Shown here: positions 40,750-52,781 of the stretch, in pieces
Layout: the number at the start of each line of letters is the position of its first letter
Position numbering within the stretch: the first letter of the stretch is position 1
Assembly: GCA_030522415.1 (NCBI GenBank)
Contig: CM060121.1
Coordinates: 20,320,642 to 20,384,641 of the forward strand
Length of the DNA: 64,000 nucleotides
Origin: Channallabes apus
Taxonomy: Eukaryota > Chordata > Actinopteri > Siluriformes > Clariidae
Direction: 5' to 3'
Translations under genes and position numbers: made by a program
The notes under the pieces: model-generated
Seen by the model: the letters and a program-made list of their open reading frames with translations, nothing else
Told to the model about the DNA's origin: nothing
Databases searched by the model: none

Positions 40750-42129
40750 ACTTCTTAGCTATTGACTATGCTCCAAGGAAGCAAACTTCATATTAGACTT
40801 CTTTTTGGAGATTTGTTGCTCAGAGCCTGGCTTGGGTATGTTGTTTATCACAGTTATCCATCTGAGTTATTTGAATTTCACAGTGAAATAAAAAAACTGA
40901 GCTGAAGATTTTCTTTTTTTTTTTTTTTTTTTAAATAAATCCTTGGACCTTCCTTTATATTTCCCAAACTAAGCAATCTTAGATTCCGATTATGTCAGTT
41001 TACTCTAAATTTAAGTGGAAAAGAAATACAAAATTGTTCTGACTGGGTGGATCATCATAGTTAAAAAATAACTTACCATTTTTTACTTTTATTTATTGAT
41101 ATGAATAAGCATAATAACTTATACATAAGCAGTAAAGATATTGCTCAAAAAGATAGTGCTCCCTTTGAGAAATTCGTTCAAGTTAGCTCATGCTACTTGG
41201 CTACAGTATCTGAAGTGGGAAAATACTGTAGGGAACATGACTCAAAAATGCTTTTGTTTGTTCAGTTCAGGGAAGTGATCAAGATTGCAAACATTCACAA
41301 ATATGATTGACATGCCCTCTCCGAAATCCTGAGATAGTAGAGCTGGCTACAGTAAACAGTAAAAATTAGGAAATGTTATAAATATGGCCAAAGCCAAAAC
41401 TTTGGGTTCAACATTAGGGGTTGAGATTTCTACCTCATCTTCTACTTTTAAGAGTAGAAAACATACACAACAACATGCTCTACATATCTCAACATGTGCT
41501 GTTAGCATAATAGCATAAAAAAAATTTTTTTTATAAAAGCACCAAAGCTTAAACCTATACCCTGCTTACCAGCATTTTAACCTGCCAACATGTTAGAGAA
41601 GCTTGGAGTGAGATCCTAAAAATAAGGGCATTGATGTCCCCACTGTGTATGCCTAGCCGACACTAACCATACACCTTACCCCGCATGGCTCAGGTTCTGC
41701 ATATTTTAGCATTGCAGTCTTAAAGCAAAAACAACAGGTGCATGTAATTTTATTTATTCCAGTTGGTGCAACTGACGTTTAAAATATTCACCCCAAAAAA
41801 ATAATAAACTAACTAGGGCCTACTTTACCCACAATGATGCCCCTGATAGAAGTAAAATAAGCCACACACAGTACAGAAGAATACAATATTTACATTGAGT
41901 TTAATTATCCACAAAAAAAGTATTATTATTTATATTCATACTGTATGAACACTCAGGGGCTAACAAACTTGATTAAGAGACAATGCAACAACATATTATG
42001 AGAAATGCAGCAGTCATGCAGGAGCTGTGGAACAAAGAGAATGTATGAGGGCAGTGAGGAAACTTGAAAAAGAGGGAAATCAAGATATTATAAATGGATC
42101 AGCCACTGGTCTTTAGGGTAAATTTTCCC
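40750..42129. other. Intergenic DNA
   Basis: No supported gene. Contains homopolymer runs (for example T at 40915-40932) and short frames only. Confidence 0.45.
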
Positions 42130-42400
42130 AACTAGTGCAAGATACACTCTGGACGTTGTACCAATCCATCACAGGGCACATACACACTCATTCACACACT
42201 ACAGGCAATTTGGGAACGCCAATAGCCTATTCTGCATGTCTTTGGACTGTGAAACCGCAGTACACAGAGGAAACCCTCCAAGCACGGGAAGAACATGCAA
42301 ACTCTAAACACACAGAGATAGGGAATTGAGCCTGCCCGGGAATTAAACCCAGGCGCAGTGCAAGGCGACAGTGCTAACCACCATAGCACCATGCCACCTT
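42130..42400 (-). repeat. tRNA-derived SINE
   Basis: On the minus strand it begins GGTGGCATGGTGCTATGGTGG and has a TGGTTAGCACTG A-box-like segment and GGGTTTAATTCCCGGG as a B-box-like segment. The SINE body follows (CTTCCCGTGCTTGGAGGG, then CAAAGACATGCAGAATAGG, then CAGAGTGTATCTTGCA). This family is common in fish genomes. Partial copies occur at 39664-39822, 43380-43555 and 46098-46165. Confidence 0.7.
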
Positions 42401-42412
42401 AATGATGTTATA

Positions 42413-42690
42413 CAGTATATACTTGTAGATTAAATAAACACAATGTTATTTAACAAAGAAAAGCATTTAATAATGGAGCTTTCTATAAGGACATTTTAAT
42501 ATTTGAGGAAGAAATCTCCAGGGGCAGCAAGTTTTTTTATCAAAGGAAAATCAACAGAAAATGCTGACTGTGCTTTTGGATATCTTAATAACATACTGTA
42601 CCATGCAGTTTTTTTGTTGTTGTTGTTGTTTCTTTGTCTTTTTTAATTCAAGATGGAGCAAAATTAGTTTTTAGAGAGGGGATGCAGTTT
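42413..42690. repeat. Local duplication, copy B
   Basis: Partner of 39830-40085, about 2.6 kb away in direct orientation. Confidence 0.75.
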
Positions 42691-42736
42691 CAAGTTGCTA
42701 AGTCCTAATCTAAGTCATAGATACAGCTAGTGCGTG

Positions 42737-42840
<104 letters not shown>

Positions 42841-43025
42841 CGATAGGATCAATGATTCAAAGGGTGCTTCATTGGCATGACATACAGTATATGGACATTT
42901 TTATTGACAATGCTCTGAATCAAAAAGTCACAAAATAACAGCATAAATAAAATAGATAAAAACACACACACATGCATTACCTGTGCTGTTAAAGAAGTGA
43001 CACTAGTGATGAAAATGACTGAAAA

Positions 43026-43144
43026 AGAGGAATGCAAAGGTAATAATAATAATAATAATAACTACAGAATTACTGTTGCTATTATTAGTAGTAGTTGTAG
43101 TAGGAGGAATAGTAGAATGAGTAGTAGCAGTAGTAGCAGCATCA

Positions 43145-43175
<31 letters not shown>
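43026..43175. repeat. Trinucleotide (ATT/AGT)n tracts
   Basis: TAA repeats near 43040-43060, AGT-type repeats near 43085-43140 and ATT repeats at about 43144-43175. Confidence 0.8.
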
Positions 43176-43176
<1 letters not shown>

Positions 43177-43379
43177 AAGAAATTACTGTCAAAGATGAGG
43201 GGGAGAAGAAAAGGAAGAGAAAAATGATACCGAATATAAATTGGGATGTGCATGCATGTATGATCTCTCTGATTCTCTCTTAATCACATTTGTTAGCCTT
43301 TGAGTGTCCTTGTGAATAAAAAGTGCTACAAGATTAAACTTGATGCAGATATTTTTTTATTTCATTGTAAATACACATT

Positions 43380-43555
43380 CCTAAATTGCCCGTAGTGTGT
43401 GAGTGTGTGTATGTGTGTGTGCCCTGCGATGGATTGGCACCCTGTCCAGGGTGTACCCTGCCCAGTGCCCGAAGTCTCCTGGGATAGGCTCCAGGTCCCC
43501 CGCGACCCTGAACACAGGATTAAGCGGTATAGAAGATGAATGAATGAATGAATGA
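43380..43555 (+). repeat. SINE 3' fragment with GAAT tail
   Basis: GTAGTGTGTGAGTGTGTG, then GCGATGGATTGGCACCCTG, then AAGCGGTATAGAAGATGAATG followed by GAAT repeats. It is the plus-strand 3' half of the same SINE family as 42130-42400. Confidence 0.7.
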
Positions 43556-44289
43556 ATGTAAATACACACTTTTTTTATGCTCCAGCAGATGTGTAACTTT
43601 GCTGCAGTCTTTAAATGTATTTGAATGTCTATCTGTTTTATTAGATCTGTTAAGCACCGGTATGACTGTTCCAATTATTACTGTATTCCTTCTTCTCCAT
43701 TAGATTAATGCCTTCAGACGGCTGTAAATTCGTGTTAATTTCAACCGGATTATATGAATATTATTTTGCTTCACTTGGAGAGATTAAAGAGGCGGAGCCT
43801 CGTTCCGTTATGCTCCGGTCATACTAGACCTTTGTACTGTACATGAGGGAATGATGTAGCGATTTGACTTCAAAGTATAGGGTTGACTCATCAGCTGATG
43901 CTGAAAGCTCAAGCTCATAGTGAAATTGGCTCCCAGTTAAATTTCGCATTGATTTTAGAATACTATTCTTTTGACCTATAAAGCACTAAATGGTTCACAC
44001 AGAACCTGAGTGAACTGCTAATGTTTCATGATCTGCCACGCCTACTTTGATCAAAGGATATACTGTAGGCCTCTTGTCAGTATCTCATATTATAAAAACA
44101 ACAGCAAGGGTCAGAACGTTTTCTTACAAAGTCTCAGTTGTTTAAGTCTAGGCTGATAACATACAGTATACTGTATGTTTAGCCAAGCCTTTTGTGAATA
44201 GATTGGTGTTAGGTAAAGGTGCACTAGGGAACTCATGGACATAGAGTATTATGGGGAACAGTGGAATGACTGATTGTTTTACTTCCCAG

Positions 44290-44880
44290 GGAGCCCTCAT
44301 GTCTGTGTTTCCTTCTGACTCTCAATTTTAGTTAAGTTTGTCATAGTGAGTGCTGCCGGAGCCCCTGCTTGCCCTCTGCCCAAAAATACATTCACCTTAT
44401 AGATTAATAGATTATATGACTGTGGCCATGTTGAACTACACATAGATCTTTGAGGAGGCCAGTGATCCAGACCCTCTCTGCCCTCCAGACCCGTCTGATT
44501 CCTGGTACACTGATTCATGTTGGAGATCTCGTCACATGGAGGTCCAGTGTTGTCTGCTTGGGATGCAAGTGTTGACCGTGGACAGTTCCACTTGACCATG
44601 AAGATGTTCTTGGACTCGGCTGATGCAGACATCTGTTCTCTAATGACAAACAGTTTTGTACCTGAGCCCTCAATAACGAAAATGGATTCATACAGTACTA
44701 ACTTAATCACCTTTCCTGTTATACTGAACCTCCAGCCTCGTAACACTCCGTTATCACCCAAATGGAGATGAGTTCTCTGTTTTTCTGGTTGCTCTCAATA
44801 TTTCTTCCATCTCAGGGAATCTTTCCTTTCCACTGTAACCCCCGGGTCTGATAATTGATTTCCCCGTGTTTTCCCACACA
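44290..44880 (+). repeat. Widely conserved fish dispersed repeat, class unknown
   Basis: The sequence follows a phrase I know from many teleost genomes: AGTGCTGCCGGAGCCCCTG, then GCCAGTGATCCAGACCCTC, then TGTCTGCTTGGGATGCAAG, then GATGTTCTTGGACTCGGCTG, then TAATGACAAACAGTTTTGT, ending with CTGTTTTTCTGGTTGCTCTC and CCATCTCAGGGAATCTTTCC. Its open frames on either strand do not look like proteins. I cannot assign a transposon class. Confidence 0.5.
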
Positions 44881-46227
44881 TTTCATACTCAATTAAGTGA
44901 TCACTGTTCACTGATGACCAATTCTAGTCATTTCATCAGTCACTTTGGTTGCTTTATTTGCTTAGAGTATCATAGTGTATACCATGCGATGTGTTCTGAA
45001 ATAATTGTTTAAGATATGAGAAGCTGCATGCATCAGTTAGTATTACAGTAATGTGTTACCAGCTGAAACATATTAATCAGTGTAGTAAATATTTACTCAA
45101 AAGCTTTTAATTATTTGCTTGGTAAAGTTTAAACAGAATTAATTTTATTCCAGGCAGTGTATTATTAAGCATCATCAGACCTTCTATCAGGCTTGCCTCC
45201 TAGCAAGAATTAGCAATGGTAAAGAACACTCACTGCCTGACCAAAAAAAGTCAAGCACTAGAAGATTTCACTGCTTCATTGATTTGACTGCTCCAGAACC
45301 AGACTTTGAGGCGTGGTAAATGCTCATGCCATCAGGGACGCAAAAGCATTGACTGAATAATGTGGCTTTTCATTGCATTCAGGTCATCACCTGACTATGT
45401 TTTTTGCCACATAATGTTGTTGACTCTAGATCTGACCAATTGAAGCAACACTGAATCCAGAGGTTTTTACAGTGGTTGCTGTGCAGTGGGTGCATCACTT
45501 CATGTGTTTCTTTCTTAGCCTCACATGCCCAAAATAAATCTGGACTGATTCTATCACATTACCTTTTTCCAGTTGTCCAAAGTAAATTATTTATGCTTAT
45601 ACAGTATGCTTTTCATTGTTTTCAGCTGTTTAGTTCTTGTTATATTATGCAGGTGGAAATACTCTTACTTTGACTTTGAAGTTGTGATTTCTACTGTCAA
45701 ATTTTACAAAGCAACTTCTCAAACTTTGCTTATGTGATCTCAATTCCTGATTTTTTTTTTTCAGATTTTTCTGTTGACGGTTCGGCGCCATCCTTCCAGG
45801 TTTTGAAGACGTTTTGGGGGATTCTTATTCCACCTCCAGTTATTTTATATCTCCTTTGTTGTTTTCTTTGCTTAAAGCAGGCCAATAATTTACCACTCTG
45901 AAACAGTGACAATTCAAGACAATGTATAGTACATCTCAAAAACTTTAATAAAAACTGAAAAAGTAATTTTTTCATAATTTAATTATACTTTAAAAAAGTT
46001 TTTCTTTTATTATTGCTTCATTACATGTGAAGTGAAATATTTCAAGCTGTTTTGTTTTATTTAATTTCGATGAGTGTGATTGGTATGATTGGTGGCATGG
46101 TAACTTATGTGTGTGTGCCCAGTGATGGATTTGTGCCCAAAGTCTCCTGGGATAGGCTCCAGGCTTTATGTGTAATTGACTATTAGAAGATTTAATTTTC
46201 AGTTTAAGTAAATTACTATTCATTACT
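44881..46227. other. Intergenic DNA
   Basis: No supported gene. A SINE fragment (about 46098-46165, CCCAGTGATGG then GGGATAGGCTCCAGGC) is present. Confidence 0.45.
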
Positions 46228-46861
46228 AGTATCAGCAGAGGTGGAAAGAGTAATAAAATGTTGTACTCGAGTACAAGTACTGTTACTTCAGTGAAATTTT
46301 ACTTAAGTACAAGTAAAGTTACCCTTATAAAAATCTACTCAAATAAAAGTAAAAAGTAGCTCATTAAAAAATGTACTCAGAGTAAAAGTTACCGAGTTAC
46401 TTTTTTATTTTAATTTTTTTTAACAGCGGGGGTGATTCTTTTGCTGAATTGTTTTGCCCTTGGGTGTTTCCATGTTCACTCTGATATTAACAGATTATTG
46501 TATATTGTATATTGATCTGGCTCTGCTTTTTTTTTTTTTTTTGTTAAATATCAAAAAAAAAAAAACACACACACAGCGGGGGTGGGATGAGGCATTCTAG
46601 CGTAGTTCAGAAAAGATGAGCAGATATAAATCTCAAACTAGTTGTTTTTAACTGAAGGAACACTTTTGCATAATAAAGCTGTTGTCTTTGTTGTGCTCGA
46701 AAATCAAAGTGGTCACTTAAATATGGTGTTACGTCCCAGTCTAGGGTCATACAGCAAAAGAATGGTTCAGGGTTCTATTTTAAACTGTATGGAAATGGTG
46801 GTATATGGCAGAAAGAACTAGATCCAATCATTAACTGATGAAATAATGAGGTTTGTATATA

Positions 46862-46862
<1 letters not shown>

Positions 46863-46895
<33 letters not shown>
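46863..46895. repeat. (CA)n microsatellite
   Basis: Uninterrupted CA repeats in the left arm of the outer hAT element. Confidence 0.9.
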
Positions 46896-46896
<1 letters not shown>

Positions 46897-47980
46897 CAGG
46901 AGGAGGGGGAGGATCAGATTCAGGGTGGACCCAGGCCAAAATAACAAACAAAATGGTATTTATATTTAGTAGGTAGATTACCTGCAAAAAGAAACAACAA
47001 CAAAAAAAAAAACCCAGAAACAAAAATACAGGTACCTTCCCGGACTCCCTAAACCAAAAACAATGAAATTATCTACAAATATATACAAAGACCAACCAAA
47101 CCAAAGGGACAAAGCAATAATCAAAGTCAATTGGAGGCAAAAAGTCAATCCGGAATACACAACCAAATATCAAAACGCCAAAATCACAACCTCTTTCATC
47201 TTTCCCGCGTCTCTCTCCGGTTTATATTGTATGTGGTCGTGCTAGTCGATGACGTCACTCAGGGCGGAAGCGACCGTATGGAAGGTCAGGTAACTGCCGA
47301 TGTCAGAAAACCTGGAGTGGAGTCTGGAGCGGCGCGCGACCAGGACATGATACACACACGCGGCGCAACGGAGCATTTACAGTATAAAGCATAATATTTT
47401 TATTATTTTATCATTTTCATTCATTTATTTTTTACTCAGTAGCGAATATGATTTAAAATGTAGCGAATTACAATACTTCAAACAAAACGTACTTAAGTAA
47501 AAGTAAAATTACACAGTAAAATAAGCAGTGTCAACATGACACTTAAAGAGTTAATTTTAACACTCCTTTGGAGCACATATGGTCCCACTCTATCGAGAGT
47601 AAAATTAACACTGACTGGAGTGTAGAATTTATAGTGTAAATAAAACACCATAAAGTGTTAAAAAACAACACTGAAAGAGTATTTATTTACACTCGTTATT
47701 GTACTATAATTTTAACACTGTGGGGCACAACACCTCTGGTGTTATTTTTTTTTACTCTGTTAAGTGTTATTCATAGTGTTCTTATTTGGTGCAAAATGTG
47801 TATTAAAAATACATTCAAATATAAAAAAAAATTCTTTACACAGATGTAAACATTTAAATGTTTATTTACAAAATGGGCAAAGTGGCTGATTTAAAACATG
47901 TACAGTTCCACATGTCATAAAATTACATATAAAATGCTAATATAAAAACATCAATTTTGAAATAAAACCTGCATTGACAG

Positions 47981-49702
47981 CTAAGTGTTAAGAAGAGTGC
48001 AGTAAGGAACAACAAACCAAAAAAAATTATCAGACCCATAAGACATTTGCATATCAAAAGGTTTGTAATAAATTAGTTCAGTGACATTGAACACTTTCAA
48101 AGATTCACAGTGTCTCGGTTCAATTCTATAGGCATAACGATGGTCATCAAAGCAAACAGTTTTGAGCGGTGATGCAACCAGTACCACAAATTCATTTCTA
48201 ACAACAATATCTTTGATTTTATAAAACACTGGCAAATCAATGTCTACTTCACCACAAATAATTAAACCAGAACGGTATTCAGTTCCATTATACTTCACCC
48301 ATTTAACTGAGAGAACATCTGTTTGAGGAGGAATATTCAACTTGGATGCAATTTGTACATTTTCACTTAAGTCACAGAGCGAAACCATCTTTCCTGGTCC
48401 AAGCACTATTCTGTCACGATTGAAGGTTTCCCATGTATATGCCATGCTATTCTGGTGTTTTTTTGCAAGAGTCAGAGTAATGTTTTTAAAACATTTTTGC
48501 TGTGTCTTAAAAAAATTATGTTTTGACTCAAAGCGCATTGACCACATGTGAACAATGGGCCCAATATTGCGTATACACCGGGGGTAATGAATCATTAGGT
48601 GATGCTTAGGCAGGAGGTTTCTGTCTGGAAACAAGCACTTGAAAAGCCTGTGATGGTCAGCAATTAAGTGTTTCAAATACACAGTAAGTCCCTCAGTTAA
48701 AACAGGAGAAAATACAATGTTTACAATTTGTAGTAACAGTAATAGTAGCTGCCAGTGTTCATCATCTTGGGGCACAATGTCACCAAAAATGAGTGGCACA
48801 TTACGGAGTAGACACCAACACTGTATTGCGTTTATGCCCAAATCATTGCGCTCATCATCAAGTTTTACAGCAGGAGGCCGATTTCTCCTCTCCATGAACC
48901 CATAATTAAATGAATGCAATCTTCCATCAAACTCTTTTGCAGTCAATAAATTAGCTTGTACATATTGCAAAACAAGTTTTAATTCAAACTGTGCAATGCC
49001 TTCTAAAACATCATGCATTACATCTACAGAAAAATTGTCTGAAGTATTGAAGTACTGCAGAGAGTTCAGCAAACATGTGCGCTTTACACCATAAACATGA
49101 GGTAGTGTTGGGTCTGCTTGTATAGCTTCACAGTGTCGCAAGTGTGTCTCTTTAGTGCAAAAAATAACATTTGACTTATCTTCACAGAACACAGTTTGAT
49201 AATCATCCCTTTCAGTAAGGCAAAACCTACAGCTATTCCGAGCTCGAAAAGATTCAACAAATCCAAAAAGGCAGTGCAAACCAAGATTATCTCCTGTTAT
49301 TTGGACAATACTGCCACGCACAAAACCAGAGGGTCCTTCTATTCCTGTGGACTCAAGATCTTTTATGTCATTGACAATAGGTTCTAAAATTGAATCAGAT
49401 CCATATGTTTTTATGTCTTGGGAATGAAAAAGTGCACACAAGTGTATGTTGGCTAAAGACAAATTAAATTGTGGTGGAAAATTTCTTAACGTAAAATATA
49501 TAGCTCCCAATTTGTGGATACCTTTTTTTGACCCTAATGGATTGGCACATTCAAAATCATCATAAAACATTTGAATCTGAAGTGCATTTTTTTCAGTGGA
49601 AAACAGGGGGTGGCTCTTTATGTATAGTCCATCTTCAATATCACAGTAAATACCATATTTAGGTATACCTGACTTAAACCTGAATGAGGTCTTTGGGTGC
49701 AT
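47981..49702 (-). CDS. EnSpm/CACTA transposase, C-terminal part (573 aa open frame)
   Basis: Catalyses cut-and-paste movement of the element. The open frame has a CRFCLTERDDYQ zinc-type segment, the FSVDVMHDVLEGIAQFEL block (D-MHD-LEG is characteristic of CACTA transposases), LPKHHLMIHYPRCIRNIGP, and MRFESKHNFFK with the expected acidic residues. It follows the 223-aa frame at 49702-50373 without a normal in-frame join. In related proteins I would expect about 25 more residues between the two parts, so there is probably a small deletion/frameshift, or an intron I cannot define. The 573 residues themselves are uninterrupted, so the copy is fairly young. Confidence 0.75.
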   Translation of the reverse strand: MHPKTSFRFKSGIPKYGIYCDIEDGLYIKSHPLFSTEKNALQIQMFYDDFECANPLGSKKGIHKLGAIYFTLRNFPPQFNLSLANIHLCALFHSQDIKTYGSDSILEPIVNDIKDLESTGIEGPSGFVRGSIVQITGDNLGLHCLFGFVESFRARNSCRFCLTERDDYQTVFCEDKSNVIFCTKETHLRHCEAIQADPTLPHVYGVKRTCLLNSLQYFNTSDNFSVDVMHDVLEGIAQFELKLVLQYVQANLLTAKEFDGRLHSFNYGFMERRNRPPAVKLDDERNDLGINAIQCWCLLRNVPLIFGDIVPQDDEHWQLLLLLLQIVNIVFSPVLTEGLTVYLKHLIADHHRLFKCLFPDRNLLPKHHLMIHYPRCIRNIGPIVHMWSMRFESKHNFFKTQQKCFKNITLTLAKKHQNSMAYTWETFNRDRIVLGPGKMVSLCDLSENVQIASKLNIPPQTDVLSVKWVKYNGTEYRSGLIICGEVDIDLPVFYKIKDIVVRNEFVVLVASPLKTVCFDDHRYAYRIEPRHCESLKVFNVTELIYYKPFDMQMSYGSDNFFWFVVPYCTLLNT

Positions 49703-50373
49703 TAAAATGCTCTGTAAGGTTTAAATCCAGTAGACTTGTTTTTTCTATTGTCAAATCTGACACCAAGTACTTTCTGCACAGGCTGGACAATTCCCCATTT
49801 CCTTAAAAAATATGAGTTTCGTTTGGACATGGAATTAAGTGAGGTAAAAGGATTTTCAATTGTTTCAAATGACTGTTCAACTTCACTTTTAATGTCGGTG
49901 TTCTGTGAGGATAAGCAACGAAGAGCTGTCTCTTTTACTTGGTCCTGGATGTCCTGAACTACTTCTTCCATAGATATAACAAATGTATTAATAGTAGTCT
50001 GACTTACACCTGCAGCTTGCAGTTGTGCTATTGCTGATGCACACATATCCATGGTGTTTTTACTGGATATTGGCAGGGAACTGACAACTGAAGATTTAGC
50101 CACATCAATACTACTAGATTGCCCAACATCTGCTTCATTAACAGCACCATCTTGAACATGTAATGGAACTTCATTACTTGCTTCATGAACTCTATTTAAA
50201 TGTTTGCGGAACCCAGAATACGTTCCAAATTCTAAACAGCATCCTGCCTGTCCACATTTTAGACGAAGTGATTTGCCAGAAAACAGACCATGTATTAGTT
50301 TTAGATGTCGAACAAGCAAATTTGTGTTCTCCAGACAGTAAGAGCAAACAAAACAAATCATTTTAGCTGGCAA
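49702..50373 (-). CDS. EnSpm transposase N-terminal part with C2H2 fingers (223 aa)
   Basis: Begins MPAKMICFVCSYCLE. A first zinc-finger-like segment is CFVCSYC...HLKLIH and a second is C-GQAGC...FRKHLNRVH. A Ser-rich linker and a helical region follow (AIAQLQAAGVSQTTINTFV, then SVEEVVQDIQDQ-like). It ends FLRKWGIVQPVQKVLGVRF, the conserved linker that precedes the catalytic domain in this fish transposase family. The stop at 49702 overlaps the ATG of the next frame. The fingers are presumably the DNA-binding part. Confidence 0.7.
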   Translation of the reverse strand: MPAKMICFVCSYCLENTNLLVRHLKLIHGLFSGKSLRLKCGQAGCCLEFGTYSGFRKHLNRVHEASNEVPLHVQDGAVNEADVGQSSSIDVAKSSVVSSLPISSKNTMDMCASAIAQLQAAGVSQTTINTFVISMEEVVQDIQDQVKETALRCLSSQNTDIKSEVEQSFETIENPFTSLNSMSKRNSYFLRKWGIVQPVQKVLGVRFDNRKNKSTGFKPYRAF

Positions 50374-50379
50374 TCACCT

Positions 50380-52706
50380 CTAACGCATGAATCTGGCTCG
50401 GAGCTCAGCAACCCGTGGACTCTCTTTCACTTTGCCAATGTCAATCTCAAAAATGGTTGTTTGTATGAAGGTGTACATGTTGTGAAGCACCTTATTGTAC
50501 GTGGCACCAAACACAAAGTGGGCTTTGAACAGTTCATCGAAGGCAGCAAGACCACTCACTGACTTGCATGGTATGGCTTTTTTGTCGAGGATGATGTAGT
50601 ATCCATGAATGCTGCTTTTCTTTGTCCCGACAGCAAGCAGGTAAGGCTGGGTGCTCTCCTTAATTGAATCAAGATGTTCCTATATGTTAGTCCCTGCCTA
50701 AAAATAAAACAAAAGACAATCCTTAACAATGCTCCAATTGCTTGTTTCTACATTAGTTTTACAATGAATACAACTGGGTTGAAGTTGGAGCAGACAGGTC
50801 ATACAGAAAATGCCAAATTTACCTTTTTGAAGATCACAATGTGTTTCTCAGCTTGAGATGCCGACATTTTCCCAGGTCTCTTGCGACCTTGTGCTGATGG
50901 TGGAATTAGGTGAAGTAAAAGAAGAATCGAAGCAAGACCGCTACCCCATCCTAAGAGATATGGTTATTTTAGGGGGGGGGGGAACACAATTAGTAAGGTA
51001 CATAAATATATTAACTTGTTTAAAAAAAAAAAAAAAAAAAAAACAGCTTACCGTCTTCATCTGATTCAGTGTCCACAGCTGATTCTGCACAGTGAATCAG
51101 GTCCTGAAGTTCTTGGGAGGTAAGCCCCTTGCTCTGCTGAATAACTTTCTGCATAAATGTAGTTGGCCACCTCTCTAAAAACTTAGCTGCTATCTTTTCA
51201 CCAAAAAGACAAGCAAAATCCAACTCAATCTGTAAAACCCACCAAAGCAGAAAAAAAGCAACTAAGTGCAAATTTATTATCTTCACAAAACATAATCAGA
51301 CGATAAAATCACCAGAGATATCCTCTATTGTCCTTATTTCACAGAAAAATAATCTAAATCACATTAATAACTCAAATGTTCTTACCAGGCCTTTGATATC
51401 CAAATAACGTGGAAAGTCAGTTAGCACATCAGTGCATCTGCTTGGGTCATGAATCATCTTGCGACGATACTGAAATGTCTCCCTCATCTTGACCTTTACT
51501 GTCGCCTCCTCTGAAGTATGCTTCATAAGGGAAACAGCTTCCCTATACTGTTCTTCAGTCTGGAAAACTTCTGTGCTGGATGAAGCTTCTCTCTGCGCAG
51601 ATGGGCCACCACTAAAAGACTGGGGGACACATCTACGGGTCTCTAATGGTGCACTGTTCCTCTGAATGTTCTTAATTTTCCATGACAAGTACCCTTGTCC
51701 ACTTTGAGGGTCATAATAATGTTCCTTAAAAAAATGTTTAAAGTGAAACAAGACATCCATCTACCACATAATTATTGAACTAATTTAATTAATTCACTTA
51801 CATATCCAAGCTTTGCATATGGATCCCTAAGATAAGGAAACAGGGCAATGATTCCTTGAGCATACAGTTCTCTTACTTGTTTGGGTGGAGATGCGCTGTA
51901 ATGTTATAGAGACAAATATGAATTGAAATAATTAAATGTTATTAACTTTTTAAATTCATTTGAGCTTTACTTTATCACAGATATGTTCATTTGTTTTCTG
52001 AACATGAGAAAAATCTTACTCTGTGGAATGACACAGGCTTAAGTAATTAATGAAAGAATTAGCATTTTCACTGAATTAACCTTTTAATGACCTTAATGAT
52101 CTTTTAAAAATCATGTCCTTTAACACATTTTGCTTTGGGCTAGGAAATCATGACCACTGGAATAAAGAATACTTAAAATACAAGTTACTTTTCAGTCATA
52201 TCTGCAGTAAGAATATTGACCATCTTTCTCCTGTTGCTGTCAGACAAGCCTTTGGTTTTGTTGTACTCTCTGATGATTCCATCTCCACCAGGTTTAGTCT
52301 GCAGAATTTTTTTGACCATCTGCAGTTACAACGCACAGTAAACAACCCATGTCAGAAAACATTCTGTGAACATGATTGTGTAGTCACATTGTGATTCCCC
52401 AGATAGCAAGGTGACATTGATTCAATGTTGAAATTTCATCAGAATCATCATTTTGGTTGAGGTTGATTTTTCAATGCTAAATAATGTTGAATCAATGTTG
52501 ATAATTCAATGCTTTTCAGTGTTGAAAAGACAAACATTGAATCAATGTTGATTTTTGGTTGTGGAACCCATCCTCATTCAACAATGTAAGGCAAATTAAA
52601 TTAACTAAGTGCATTTCTATAAAAATGTGTATGCATGTGTGTATGTGTTTAAAACAGGTTCAAAAATTGACTACAAGAGATTTGCCATGGTGTTTAAAAA
52701 AAAAAA

Positions 52707-52781
<75 letters not shown>

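Noticed and set aside
42345..42400. tRNA-like A and B boxes taken as a tRNA gene
   Set aside because: They are the head of a SINE; no complete cloverleaf. The same applies to 53203-53260.
44297..44761. 154-residue minus-strand frame
   Set aside because: Lies in a dispersed fish repeat and shows no domain.
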